A DNA stretch of 64,000 nucleotides from Flavivirga rizhaonensis (GCF_004791695.1 NZ_SRSO01000024.1:1-64000); one strand, 5' to 3'; counted from the stretch's first letter, positions 9,701 through 17,918 are shown. The notes: generated from the sequence alone by a model not told the origin. Numbers and translations: made by a program.

Positions 9701-10485
9701 GTAACATTCTGAACACTTACACCCGCAGCTCTACCTTCTAGTGCTCTAGATATGTCTGCCACTCCATCAAGCTTGATTTCTTCAGCTTTTATAGTTTGCG
9801 AAGCTCCTGTAAACAACTCTCTTCTTACATTTTGATACCCCGTAATTATCACTTCGTCTAAATCTTCTAAATCTTCCTCCATAACTATATCGATAACATT
9901 GCTGCTACCCACAGTTACAAATTGTGTTTTCATACCAATAAAACTGACTTTTAGAATATCTCCTTCACTCGCATTAATCGCATAAATACCATTAAAGTCT
10001 GTTTGTGCACCTTTAGATGACCCTTCAATTATTATGTTAACACCTGGTAAAGGCAAGCCATCTGTTCCAGTAATTGTTCCTGAGATTTGCTGCTGCAAAC
10101 TAGACTGCGGATTTACTTCTTTTTTATTTAAAATTACTTGACGCTCATTTATTGAATAACTGAGTCTTTTTTTATTTAAAACTCTATCTAAAACTTTATA
10201 AATAGATTTATTTTTAATTTGAATACTACCTATAGCTTTTTTTAATTCGGGTAATACTTCGTCATTGTAAATAAACACGAATTCGCTTTGGTTTTCTATA
10301 GATTCAATCATACTCATTAATGTAGCTTCTTTAATTTCTATTCTCAATTTTTTACTTTGAGAATATGAGTTTGAAAAAGAGTAGAGTAAGAATAGTACTA
10401 AAAAGACGGTAAGACTCTTCATTACAAATAGAGTTTTATTTCTAAAATCCAAGAGGGAATCATAGAAACGTTGGTTATTTTTCAT
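6796..10485 (-). CDS. SusC/RagA TonB-linked transporter with STN signalling domain
   Basis: A 1229-residue outer-membrane transporter. In order: signal segment (to about residue 43), an STN domain (about 45-125) that contacts a periplasmic anti-sigma factor, a carboxypeptidase-like beta-sandwich (about 133-212, LPGVNIIIEG), a TonB plug (about 215-355, with the SusC-specific IDGV), and a 22-strand barrel ending in FSLNVGF. The STN domain, together with FecR and the sigma factor upstream, marks it as a transducer: ligand binding at the outer membrane should release the sigma factor and raise transcription of this operon. The first Met gives a long n-region; Met22 is an alternative start. Confidence 0.95.
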   Translation of the reverse strand: MKNNQRFYDSLLDFRNKTLFVMKSLTVFLVLFLLYSFSNSYSQSKKLRIEIKEATLMSMIESIENQSEFVFIYNDEVLPELKKAIGSIQIKNKSIYKVLDRVLNKKRLSYSINERQVILNKKEVNPQSSLQQQISGTITGTDGLPLPGVNIIIEGSSKGAQTDFNGIYAINASEGDILKVSFIGMKTQFVTVGSSNVIDIVMEEDLEDLDEVIITGYQNVRRELFTGASQTIKAEEIKLDGVADISRALEGRAAGVSVQNVTGTFGAAPRITIRGSSSILGDTKPIWIIDGVIQEEIVNLSVSDLVSGDPSTLLSSAVAGLNATDIQSFEILRDASATALYGARALNGVVVITTKSGKKNQKPTFNYAAEFAVRDIPRYENYDLLNSQETVSVYRELEAKGFLDLPTSFQGRFGGIYNIMYRAINNFDESTGQYELQNTPEARARFLQQFELANTDWFKTLFRTTPTQTHTLSYSGGGENSTSYASLGYYTDGGWTIADRVRRITGNLRNTYYLFNDKLKVTTQLQGSIRNQLAPGTLAREEDTFFGSFTRDFDINPFSYALNTSRALRPRDNDGDLEFSRYNWAPFNIINEIDNNGLELNVSDIKFQGQAEYEINDNLNYNFLGSARYVTSNGEQSATENSNVAAAYRADETTIVQDENTFLFTDPDAPNSRPRVVLPVGGILTTTKNTLVTYTFRNTLDYTKRFKDEIHGIRIYGGQEYRYTDRSQSSNTGYGYQFSRGGTVFTDPDILKKAILEGNDYFSFQETRQREVSFFANVTYDFDKKYVLNVTGNYEGSNRAGKSSDTRWLPTYTIGAKWNIDKEDFIRNSNVISSMAFRPSYGLVALLADNATNNLAVFRNQITDRLNNDDRENFIDIEDLQNSELTWEKTLELNLGLDVGFFNNRIMMNFDAYFRKGQDLIDIIRTTGIGGESLKLGNNSEMTTNGVEFQLNTVNVDTDNFSWKTGFNISHFDQEVTSLKQQANVFDLITGTGRGNAVGFPKGSLFSFKFEGLNEWGLPQFLTDDPDFDPSDPYALIDFQDTDDVLDYLVYEGGTEPNISGGLANSFKYKNWDFSFFVSFSAGNKIRLNPAYRSEYTDLDVFPREFVNRWLAPGDENITNIPTIPSKAVLQSFGDTDLEQAYNAYNYSTARVADGGFVRMKNITLGYSFDKLTLDKIGLSSFRLSLQSTNPFLIYSDSKLGGQDPEFFRSGGVAYPISRLFAFSLNVGF

Positions 10486-10541
10486 AAATTTGAATTAGTT
10501 TTTAATTAAACATTAGCTGCCCATATAGCAGTTTATTTTAG

Positions 10542-10575
10542 TCAGAGGATGTTGGCGCATTCTCTGATTTTTTTT
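10542..10575 (+). terminator. stem-loop with T tract between FecR and SusC genes
   Basis: A 10-bp stem (TCAGAGGATG with CATTCTCTGA, one G-U pair) and a 6-base loop, followed by eight T on the plus strand. That is a good intrinsic terminator only for plus-strand, antisense transcription. On the minus mRNA the same hairpin directly follows the FecR stop but has no U tract after it, so it may instead be a processing or stability element separating regulator and transporter messages. Confidence 0.45.
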
Positions 10576-11782
10576 ACTTCAATACATACTTTTTATCATT
10601 TATTATTTCGAATTTAAATTCTGTTGTGGTTGTTAAATTTTCGAGTGTTTGTTCTATCTTATCATTTAAATCTAGTTTTCCGCTTACGTTTACGTTTTTT
10701 GCATCAACCCCATTCTCAAAAATTATTTTAACATTATAAAAACGTTCTATTTTCCTAACAATATTTATTATAGACTCGCTTTCAAAATATAAAAGTCCTG
10801 AAGTCCATGATGTGTAATTATCTGTATTAACTTCCTTAACGTTTATACTTTCTTTATTTTTATTCCATGAAGCTAATTGCCCTGGTTTTAGAATTGTTTT
10901 TTGCGTACTAAATATTTTTTTCTCTGCAACAACTACTTTTCCTTCTGTTAAAACTGTTAAAATATCCGAGTCTATAGGATATGCAGACACATTAAACTTT
11001 GTGCCAAGTACTTCTATTGAAATTTGCTCTTCAATAGTTTTTACAACAAATGGTTTCTCTTTATTTGCAGATACCTCAAAAAATGCCTCTCCCGAAAGAA
11101 AAACCGTTCTCTCATTAGATGTAAATTTTTTAGGAAATATAAACTTAGTTCCTGCATTAAGATGTACCACTGAACCATCTGATAATATAATTTTACTTCG
11201 TTTACCAAAAGGTACAATTAATTTATTAAAAAGTAATATTTTTCCTTCTTTATCTATATCTCCGCTTATTGTGTCTTTTTCATTTAGAACAACACTCCCC
11301 TGCTTGGTATATTCAATTAAAGATTTTTTTTCATTAATTAACAACGGCTCTGCTGATCCAAGAATTAATTGAGTATTCGCGTTTACTACAGAATCTAAAG
11401 ATGTTGTACTAATTGGATCAAAATTGAAATCATTAGCCTTTTTAAAACCTTTATTAACAATAATATTTACTCCTATTAATACAAGTACTAAAACTGCTGC
11501 ATATTTATATGTTCTTTTAACTAGATTAAATACTTTATTTGGCTTGTTTTTGCTATCAACCTTAACTAAAAGCTTAGTGATTATTTCTTTCTTTTCTATT
11601 TCAGATAATTTTATCTCTTCGGGCTTTATGCTTCTTAAAATTTCTTTTAAGGCGTTAATTACTTCTTTTTCTCCTGGGTTTTTAAGAATATAATCTTGCC
11701 AAAAACTAGTTGTTTCTGGTGTTGGATCATATACCCAATTTAAAAAAGAATCGTCTTCTATATATTTAGAATATCGTTCCAT
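10574..11782 (-). CDS. FecR-family anti-sigma factor
   Basis: A 402-residue single-pass membrane protein. The N-terminal cytoplasmic part (1-90) should bind the sigma factor; one transmembrane helix follows at about 93-110 (YAAVLVLVLIGVNIIV). The periplasmic part holds the FecR domain at about 190-290, with FGKRSKIILSDGSVVHLNAG and EAFFEVSANKEKPFVV, and ends in a short secretin/STN-like segment (about 330-402). This domain senses the STN of the loaded SusC. The gene lies between the sigma factor (340 bases upstream) and SusC (about 90 downstream), the usual Bacteroidota order. Confidence 0.93.
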   Translation of the reverse strand: MERYSKYIEDDSFLNWVYDPTPETTSFWQDYILKNPGEKEVINALKEILRSIKPEEIKLSEIEKKEIITKLLVKVDSKNKPNKVFNLVKRTYKYAAVLVLVLIGVNIIVNKGFKKANDFNFDPISTTSLDSVVNANTQLILGSAEPLLINEKKSLIEYTKQGSVVLNEKDTISGDIDKEGKILLFNKLIVPFGKRSKIILSDGSVVHLNAGTKFIFPKKFTSNERTVFLSGEAFFEVSANKEKPFVVKTIEEQISIEVLGTKFNVSAYPIDSDILTVLTEGKVVVAEKKIFSTQKTILKPGQLASWNKNKESINVKEVNTDNYTSWTSGLLYFESESIINIVRKIERFYNVKIIFENGVDAKNVNVSGKLDLNDKIEQTLENLTTTTEFKFEIINDKKYVLK

Positions 11783-12122
11783 AATCTTGCTTTTATTTTT
11801 TAGAGGGTATCAAGTTTTATTTTTGTGGACACTTTTTATCATCTTTTTTTGAGAAAATTTTAACGATTACTCAAAAACGTAGTAATTATGGGGTGGTTTT
11901 TATTAAAAATATTAGAAAATAATTTATGCTTTACCCTAAAACATGCTAGAAATACAATACTAAATGTTAAGGATTATAAGTATAGGAAGAAAATACACTT
12001 CTCATTGTAAGTCATATCGAAAAAGCATATCAGGACCAAATGGATTAAGGCATTGAAAACAATAAAATATAGAAATGAGGACAACTTCAACTGAAAATCT
12101 GTGATTTCCTCTTAAAAAACTT
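11783..12122. other. intergenic region between sigma factor and FecR genes
   Basis: 340 bases without a supportable gene, unusually long for a sigma/anti-sigma pair. FecR may therefore have its own promoter here, but I could not pick a confident TAnnTTTG box. The only structure seen is a loose inverted repeat (TTTTTGAG with CTCAAAAA) around 11849-11876. Confidence 0.4.
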
Positions 12123-12737
12123 TCATTTAATTGCCATTAAAAGAGAAAGAACACCTAAATATGTTATACTACTTAAGGTAAGGCTTTTTCGTAGTTTTTT
12201 TATAGCCCTATAAACCTGTTTGCGGACTGAGTTATGATTAATATCTGTAATTTCTGAAATCTCGATATAACTGAAGCCTTTGGTAAACCTTAAATATAGA
12301 ATTTCCTGTTGCTTAGGCGTTAGTTCTTTAATTATTTTTGCAACAAGTTCTTTTTGATGCTTTTCAACTTCTATATCAATGGTTTTGGTTTCAATATTAT
12401 AATCTGTAAAAAAGGACATACTTTCATCCTCAGGTAAACTACTCTTCTTTCTCTCTTTTTTCAACTCACGAAACATAGTGTGTTTAAGTGCTTTGAACAA
12501 ATAAAACTTAATATTTCTAGGCATAGAAAGTTGTTTCCTGTGCTCATAGATATCTAAAAAAACATCTTGAATACAATCTTTCACAAAGTTCTTGTTTGAA
12601 TTTAATTTCATACCATATGAAAACAATGCATCTACATTTGAATTATATATAAATGTAAAAGCAGCTTTGTCTCCTTTTACAAATTCAATCCAAACCCCTT
12701 CAAACTCATTTTGTATTTTCTCTTTTACAGCGCTCAT
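12123..12737 (-). CDS. ECF sigma factor, FecI-like
   Basis: A 204-residue RNA polymerase sigma-70 family protein of the extracytoplasmic-function class. Region 2 lies at about 25-95 (VKDCIQDVFLDIYEHRKQL) and region 4, a helix-turn-helix, at about 130-185 (LTPKQQEILYLRFTKGFSYIEI). It should be held by the FecR protein and direct transcription of the SusCD operon when released. A hydrophobic C-terminal tail (SSITYLGVLSLLMAI) is common in Bacteroidota members. It is first in the leftward locus. A dyad, GATTAG-T-CTAATC, at 12766-12778 upstream might be an operator, with low confidence. Confidence 0.93.
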   Translation of the reverse strand: MSAVKEKIQNEFEGVWIEFVKGDKAAFTFIYNSNVDALFSYGMKLNSNKNFVKDCIQDVFLDIYEHRKQLSMPRNIKFYLFKALKHTMFRELKKERKKSSLPEDESMSFFTDYNIETKTIDIEVEKHQKELVAKIIKELTPKQQEILYLRFTKGFSYIEISEITDINHNSVRKQVYRAIKKLRKSLTLSSITYLGVLSLLMAIK

Positions 12738-12884
12738 TGATTACACAATAAATGGACATATTTTAGATTAGTCTAATCCACATATTTATCGATAAAAAAT
12801 ATTCGTTTTTATTAGCTAAGCTTATCTCTTCTGAAGATTTTTCAGAACTTAACTTTAAACAATTTAACAAAAAATATTTAAAAT

Positions 12885-12917
12885 AAAGAAAGCCAGCTAC
12901 AACTGCTGGCTTTCTTT
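12885..12917. terminator. strong intrinsic terminator hairpin without an obvious gene
   Basis: A perfect 13-bp stem (AAAGAAAGCCAGC with GCTGGCTTTCTTT) around a 7-base loop (TACAACT), with U-rich ends on both strands. It lies between the divergent sigma-factor and rnhB genes, so neither ends here. It may stop read-through or end an unrecognised short transcript. Confidence 0.6.
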
Positions 12918-13204
12918 TAAATATTTAGTCATCATAAAAGATGAGCTTAGAATATTTATTTTGAGTTAGTCGGTTGCAAACATCTTAATATTATATTAAA
13001 AAAACAAAAAAACTCATAAAAAAAGCAAGAAACCACCTCCATCTCTTACTTTTTAAACTATCAAATTCTTAAAATATTTACACATTTAATGAATTATTAT
13101 TAAAATAAAACCTTAAAAAAGAGTATTTAATAATACGTGCTATTAAATTCATATAAAAACGAATAAATTTATTAGGCATGCATAATAATTAATACGTAAA
13201 ATTA
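12918..13204. other. AT-rich intergenic region upstream of rnhB
   Basis: Very A/T-rich, with no coding frame that I can support on either strand and no RNA gene recognised. A TAAATTTG box at 13205-13212 just after it is the likely rnhB promoter. Confidence 0.4.
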
Positions 13205-13212
13205 TAAATTTG
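13205..13212 (+). promoter_or_regulatory. -7 box of rnhB
   Basis: TAAATTTG matches TAnnTTTG and lies 17 bases before the rnhB ATG, giving a short leader. The -33 element is unclear. Confidence 0.4.
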
Positions 13213-13229
13213 ACAATATTTTCATTTAA

Positions 13230-13832
13230 ATGCTATTAATAAATCATTCCGATTACTCTTTAGAATGTGGTACAGATGAAGCTGGACGTGGATGTTTGGC
13301 TGGTCCTGTTACTGCTGCTGCAGTTATTTTACCTAAAGCCTTTGAAAACTCGATATTAAACGACTCAAAACAACTTAGTGAGAGCAAAAGGGATATTTTG
13401 AAACCAATTATAGAAGCTCAAGCTTTAACTTTTGGGGTAGCACATGTATTTCAAGAAGAAATTGATAGCATTAATATTTTAAATGCTTCCATTTTAGCTA
13501 TGCATAAATCTATAGATCTGTTAGCTAAAAAGCCACAATTTATAATTGTTGATGGTAATAAATTTAAACCTTACAATGATGTCCCTTATGAAACTATTAT
13601 AAAAGGCGATGGAAAATATTTAAGTATTGCAGCTGCATCTGTCTTAGCAAAAACACATCGTGACATATACATGAATACTATTCATGAAGAATATCCAATG
13701 TATAATTGGAAACAAAATAAAGGCTACCCTACTAAGGAACATAGAGCTGCAATAAAAAAATACGGGATTACTAAATATCATAGAAAATCGTTTAGGCTTC
13801 TGCCCGAACAATTAAAATTAGACATTTTATAA
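13230..13832 (+). CDS. rnhB: ribonuclease HII
   Basis: A 200-residue enzyme that cuts the RNA strand of RNA-DNA hybrids and single ribonucleotides in DNA. Near the N-terminus it has CGTDEAGRGCLAGPV with the catalytic pair Asp16-Glu17, then FIIVDGNKF with Asp108, and the IAAASVLAKTHRD segment of type 2 RNases H. The length is usual for RNase HII. A TAnnTTTG box lies just upstream. A palindrome (13869-13911) follows it and may act as its terminator. Confidence 0.96.
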   Translation: MLLINHSDYSLECGTDEAGRGCLAGPVTAAAVILPKAFENSILNDSKQLSESKRDILKPIIEAQALTFGVAHVFQEEIDSINILNASILAMHKSIDLLAKKPQFIIVDGNKFKPYNDVPYETIIKGDGKYLSIAAASVLAKTHRDIYMNTIHEEYPMYNWKQNKGYPTKEHRAAIKKYGITKYHRKSFRLLPEQLKLDIL

Positions 13833-13868
13833 ACTTATTTGTCCTATTTATACGTAATATTAATAATA

Positions 13869-13911
13869 GTGATTTAAACTTTTTCCATTGAAGTGAAAAA
13901 GTTTAAATCAC
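13869..13911. repeat. collapsed copy of the GTGATTTAAACTTTTT inverted-repeat element
   Basis: A perfect 16-bp inverted repeat (GTGATTTAAACTTTTT with AAAAAGTTTAAATCAC) around an 11-base loop. The arms equal the terminal repeats of the 160-bp elements at 27914-28073 and 31358-31517, and TTC follows as in the first of these. It looks like a copy reduced to its ends. As RNA it would form a long hairpin after rnhB. Confidence 0.65.
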
Positions 13912-13927
13912 TTCAATGAAAAATATG

Positions 13928-13935
13928 TAGGTTTG
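13928..13935 (+). promoter_or_regulatory. -7 box for the large lipoprotein gene
   Basis: TAGGTTTG matches TAnnTTTG and lies 18 bases before the ATG at 13954. The -33 region overlaps the hairpin arm of the preceding element. Confidence 0.35.
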
Positions 13936-13953
13936 TAAAAATTAATTCATTTT

Positions 13954-16386
13954 ATGAGAGCTTTTTGCTATCCCCTACTTCTTATATTATTTTTTAGCTG
14001 TTCAAATACTAAAAAAAGTCATTTAGAACTTATTACCTTTATACCGAAAAACACTTCAATAGTTTTAAAAACATCGAATATTGAGGGCTTAAAAAGTAGT
14101 GTTAACAACAGTGATTTTCTGCAAAAGATTTCTGAAACAAACTCCTATAAAAATTTAGAAAACACATTAAACAATCTACCCTATTTAAAGTCTACTAGTG
14201 ATATATTAATTTGCTTTTCAAAAGACTTAAAAGATAGTTTACAATATTCAATAATAACGAAACATCATCAACAATTATTTAAAACAGATTCATTGACAAA
14301 CTATGTTGAAGAAGTACTTTCATATAAAAACAAAACAATAACAAAATCCTCTTTAAATAATAACACATTCTATAGTACTATTATAGATAGTATCTTTTTT
14401 GTTTCTTCATCAAAAAGTATTGTCGATGCCACTTTTAGTAATTCTACAGTAGATACAGAATTAGAAAAAATATACAACATAACCAGTAACGAAAAAACGG
14501 TCTCAGCTATTATAAAACCTAATAATACATTTTTAAAATCATTTTTTATTGAAGATTCTATTTCTTTAAAAACATTCACGAATTATATAGCTGCTGATAT
14601 TGGCATAAATCAAGATGATCTTATTTTTAATGGCATTACAAAAGCCACAGATTCATCTAAAAGTTTAATCAATGTTTTTAAAAGCACCATTCCACAAGAA
14701 AATCAAACGCATACTATTACACCTTCTAATAGTGATGGCTTTATGAGTTTTACTTTTAATGACTATAAAATATTTGAAACCAATTTAGCTAAGTTTAATA
14801 ATAACGATTCCATAACTAACAAGACGACACTTTTTAATGACATTATTGAAGTTGGAGTTATTTATCAAGGTAAAAATCATGCTATCGCATTAAACTCTAT
14901 CGACGTTATTGCTACCAAAGATGCGCTTTTAAGTGAACAAAATAACATAGATTCTTATAGAGGGGTTGATATTTTTAGTTTTAGTCATCCGCTTCTATTC
15001 TCCAAGACATTTACCCCCTTAATATCATTCAATAACGTTAAAAAATACTGTATTCTAGATAATTTTTTCGTGTTTTCTGGCAGTACTGATATACTGCAAA
15101 ACATTATTGCTAATTATCAAAACAAAACAACGCTGAATAAGAAAACCTATTTTCAAAATATTAAAAAGCATTTAAGCGATGCATCATCATTAATGCATGT
15201 AGTAAACCCTGCTTCCTTAAATACTATTTTAAACAAAAGCTTTGAAGAAGACTTAAACTATAAGTTGAATAATTATAACGTATCGGCAATACAATTTATT
15301 TACGAAACCAATTTCGCGCATGTAAATGGTATTATAAAAAAGAGTAAATCCAGAGCATCATTAAATTCTATATCTGAAGAGCTAAATATTAAATTAAATA
15401 CAGATTTATTAACCAACCCCCAATTTGTAAAAAATCATATTACCAAACAGAAAGAGATCGTTGTACAAGACATAAACAATAACCTCCATTTAATTTCTAA
15501 CAAGGGAAAAATTCTTTGGAAAAAACAAATACAAGGTGCCATATTAGGTCCTATTGAACAAATTGATATTTATAAAAACGGCCGATTGCAACTCGTTTTT
15601 GCAACTTCGAATATGGTTTATGTTATTGATAGAAATGGCAATGATGTTGCGCCATTTCCTATGAAGTTCAACAAGGGTATCACGCAACCTTTATCCGTTT
15701 TTGATTATGATAAAAATAAAAATTATAGGTTGCTTATAACTCAAGGTAAAAATGTTTTGATGTATAATGTAAAGGGACAAACTGTAAACGGATTTACATT
15801 TACATCTGCAAACAATACTATAATTTGCCAGCCTAAGCATTTTAGAATTGGCACTAAAGATTATATTTCATTTAAAACTCAAAATAAACTCTATATTTTA
15901 GATAGAACCGGAAAAACCAGAATTACACCAAAAACATCCAGCTCATTCTCCAATCAGCCTATTTACTTATACAATAACAACTTTACAACCACAACCTCAG
16001 ACGGAAATTTAATAACTATAGACACCAGAGGAAATGCGTCTATTAAAAGTTTAAATTTATCAGAAAAACATCACTTAGAAACAACAAGTAAGACCCTTGT
16101 AGTGTTAGATGAAAATAAATTATCTATAAAAAGTAAGACTATAGAACTCGATTATGGTGATTATTCTACTCCTCGTCTATTCTACATTAACGATAAAATT
16201 TATGTAGCAATTACAGATAAACAGGCACATAAAATTTACCTCTATGATAGTCAGGCAAAATTATTACCTAACTTTCCTGTATATGGAAACTCTTCAATAA
16301 CATTAGATAATATTGATAAAGATAGAAATCTTGAATTTGTGAGTAAAGGTGAAAATAGTTCTATCATTTTATATCAGATTAATTAG
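13954..16386 (+). CDS. large lipoprotein with C-terminal beta-propeller-like half
   Basis: An 810-residue predicted lipoprotein (signal MRAFCYPLLLILFFSC, Cys16). Residues 20-490 are rich in Ser/Thr/Asn and look like a repeated alpha/beta periplasmic fold, reminiscent of DUF3352-type proteins. Residues 490-810 contain repeated blade-like units (DINNNLHLISNKGKILWKK, YVIDRNGNDVAPFP, KNVLMYNVKGQTVNGF, LYILDRTGKT, LYDSQAKLLPNFP) as in PQQ/WD-like propellers. Such proteins commonly sit beside rnhB in Flavobacteriaceae. The function is unknown; a surface or periplasmic scaffold is likely. No catalytic residues were recognised. Confidence 0.7.
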   Translation: MRAFCYPLLLILFFSCSNTKKSHLELITFIPKNTSIVLKTSNIEGLKSSVNNSDFLQKISETNSYKNLENTLNNLPYLKSTSDILICFSKDLKDSLQYSIITKHHQQLFKTDSLTNYVEEVLSYKNKTITKSSLNNNTFYSTIIDSIFFVSSSKSIVDATFSNSTVDTELEKIYNITSNEKTVSAIIKPNNTFLKSFFIEDSISLKTFTNYIAADIGINQDDLIFNGITKATDSSKSLINVFKSTIPQENQTHTITPSNSDGFMSFTFNDYKIFETNLAKFNNNDSITNKTTLFNDIIEVGVIYQGKNHAIALNSIDVIATKDALLSEQNNIDSYRGVDIFSFSHPLLFSKTFTPLISFNNVKKYCILDNFFVFSGSTDILQNIIANYQNKTTLNKKTYFQNIKKHLSDASSLMHVVNPASLNTILNKSFEEDLNYKLNNYNVSAIQFIYETNFAHVNGIIKKSKSRASLNSISEELNIKLNTDLLTNPQFVKNHITKQKEIVVQDINNNLHLISNKGKILWKKQIQGAILGPIEQIDIYKNGRLQLVFATSNMVYVIDRNGNDVAPFPMKFNKGITQPLSVFDYDKNKNYRLLITQGKNVLMYNVKGQTVNGFTFTSANNTIICQPKHFRIGTKDYISFKTQNKLYILDRTGKTRITPKTSSSFSNQPIYLYNNNFTTTTSDGNLITIDTRGNASIKSLNLSEKHHLETTSKTLVVLDENKLSIKSKTIELDYGDYSTPRLFYINDKIYVAITDKQAHKIYLYDSQAKLLPNFPVYGNSSITLDNIDKDRNLEFVSKGENSSIILYQIN

Positions 16387-16452
16387 TTTGTAGTTAAATT
16401 CTTAAAGTATTTAGTTATTAATTCATATATAAGCATAAATTCTGTAAAACTT

Positions 16453-16482
16453 TTGTATATGAAAAACTAATTTTTATCTTTA
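16453..16482 (+). promoter_or_regulatory. strong Bacteroidota-type promoter
   Basis: TTG at 16453-16455, a 19-base spacer, then TATCTTTA at 16475-16482, one base off the TAnnTTTG consensus. Transcription would begin near 16488, 266 bases before the next start codon and ahead of a terminator at 16669. Confidence 0.55.
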
Positions 16483-16487
16483 AGGCA

Positions 16488-16703
16488 GCTATTAATCAAT
16501 TATTTACAATAAAAATCTCAAGAAATTTTACACTATTTCTTAAATGGATATTATGTGACAAATGAATATTTAAGAATTAACTGACAATAAGAATTCAGTC
16601 CATTGGGTGTACCCCAATTTAATGAATTTAAAATATAACGATAACCAAATCTAAAGTCCCCAGATCTTGAACGTCAAAGCATTTGCTTTGGCGTTCTTTT
16701 TTT
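16488..16703 (+). ncRNA. candidate small RNA or attenuated leader
   Basis: A stretch of about 215 bases bounded by a good promoter (16453-16482) and a strong intrinsic terminator (16669-16703), with no credible coding frame: the longest ATG frame I found in it is about ten codons. It contains a small hairpin, TTGGG-TGTA-CCCCAA, near 16604. It could be an independent small RNA or a leader controlling the nucleoid-associated protein gene, which starts 50 bases after the terminator. I do not recognise a known RNA family, though 6S-like RNA has not been excluded. Confidence 0.4.
16669..16703 (+). terminator. intrinsic terminator upstream of the nucleoid-associated protein gene
   Basis: A 12-bp stem (GAACGTCAAAGC with GCTTTGGCGTTC, one G-U pair), loop ATTT, then seven T. 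It is strongly directional for the plus strand. No coding gene ends close to it; the preceding gene stopped 280 bases earlier. Confidence 0.8.
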
Positions 16704-16753
16704 GTGCTTATTTCTAATTATTTTAATAGTATTGCATACTCAATAGACGATAT

Positions 16754-17803
16754 ATGATTTCACGAAAAAATGCTTCAATCTCAAAATTCATTATTCATAA
16801 AGTTGGAAATAAGTTTAACGATACTAAAAATGCTTTTTCTGAGAATACAGTCGATTTTGATGAAGCCAGTTATGATTTAATGCTTCCTTTTTTACTCCGT
16901 CCTTTTGGTAGTGTGGTACAAAGTTATAGATTTAATCATCATGCCAGTATTTCTTTAAACGAGATTAACAGCTACTGTACACAACTATTTAAAGATGAAG
17001 ATACTTTTATAGATGTTTCAAAACATATCGTAACCCATTTATTCGAACAATCTACTTCTGCCAATATAAAAACTGGAGATGTTCTAGTGGTTATGTTTGA
17101 AGGTATCGAATATCAAGATATGACTACCCATGCTATTGGTATTTTTAAGATAGAAAGCAAGGTTAATTTCTTCCAAACCTATTTAGAGAATAAGACTTAC
17201 GATGTGTTGGTACAAAAAGGAATAAGCTCTAAAAAAGTAGATAAAGGTTGCTTAATTTTAAATCAAAGTGATACTGAAGGTCATATTATTTTGAGTGTAG
17301 ATAATAATAGTTATGATGCACAATATTGGATCAATCAGTTTTTAAATATTAAATATGCAGATGATGCTAATAACCACACCCAACAATATATTGAGCTCTG
17401 TAAAGAATTCTCAACAGAAGTTTTAAAAACCAGTTATGGCGCACAAGAACATAATAGTTTTTTAGCAAAGACGATTGATTTCTTTAAAGAAAACGACGTT
17501 GTAAATGTAGAACGTTTTAAAGAAGACATTTTTGAAGGTGAAAAGCAAATAAGACAATTTGAAGATTATAAAAAGGAATACGAAGGTGAACAAAACTTAG
17601 TTATAAGAAACCAATTTGATGTTGCAGAGCGTGTTGTTAATAAAGAAAAGAAAAAGATTAAAACCGATATTAAACTAGATACCAACATACAGATAAAACT
17701 AGATATTGATGCTCCGGATGCTTCGGCAGAATATTTAGAACGCGGTTATGATGATGAGAAAAAAATGCATTACTATAAGGTGTTTTTTAATGCTGAGGAT
17801 TAA
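16754..17803 (+). CDS. nucleoid-associated protein, NdpA/YejK family
   Basis: A 349-residue protein of the 37-kDa nucleoid-associated family. The N-terminal half has the family layout: an early LPFLLRPFGSVVQSYRF segment, the middle GDVLVVMFEGIEYQD, and KVDKGCLILN. The C-terminal third is highly charged (KNEKKKIKTD-like), consistent with DNA contact. It acts on the nucleoid; its exact role is poorly known even in E. coli. It is a single gene, and expression may depend on read-through of the terminator 50 bases upstream. Confidence 0.85.
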   Translation: MISRKNASISKFIIHKVGNKFNDTKNAFSENTVDFDEASYDLMLPFLLRPFGSVVQSYRFNHHASISLNEINSYCTQLFKDEDTFIDVSKHIVTHLFEQSTSANIKTGDVLVVMFEGIEYQDMTTHAIGIFKIESKVNFFQTYLENKTYDVLVQKGISSKKVDKGCLILNQSDTEGHIILSVDNNSYDAQYWINQFLNIKYADDANNHTQQYIELCKEFSTEVLKTSYGAQEHNSFLAKTIDFFKENDVVNVERFKEDIFEGEKQIRQFEDYKKEYEGEQNLVIRNQFDVAERVVNKEKKKIKTDIKLDTNIQIKLDIDAPDASAEYLERGYDDEKKMHYYKVFFNAED

Positions 17804-17918
17804 CCGGATTGTTATTTAAAATTAGTCGGATAAAAAGGAGCGGCAGTTTTAAAATGCAATTCATATATTTAAAGTATAAGTTCGACACTCTAAATAATAT
17901 TATCTCTAAATTAGAAAA

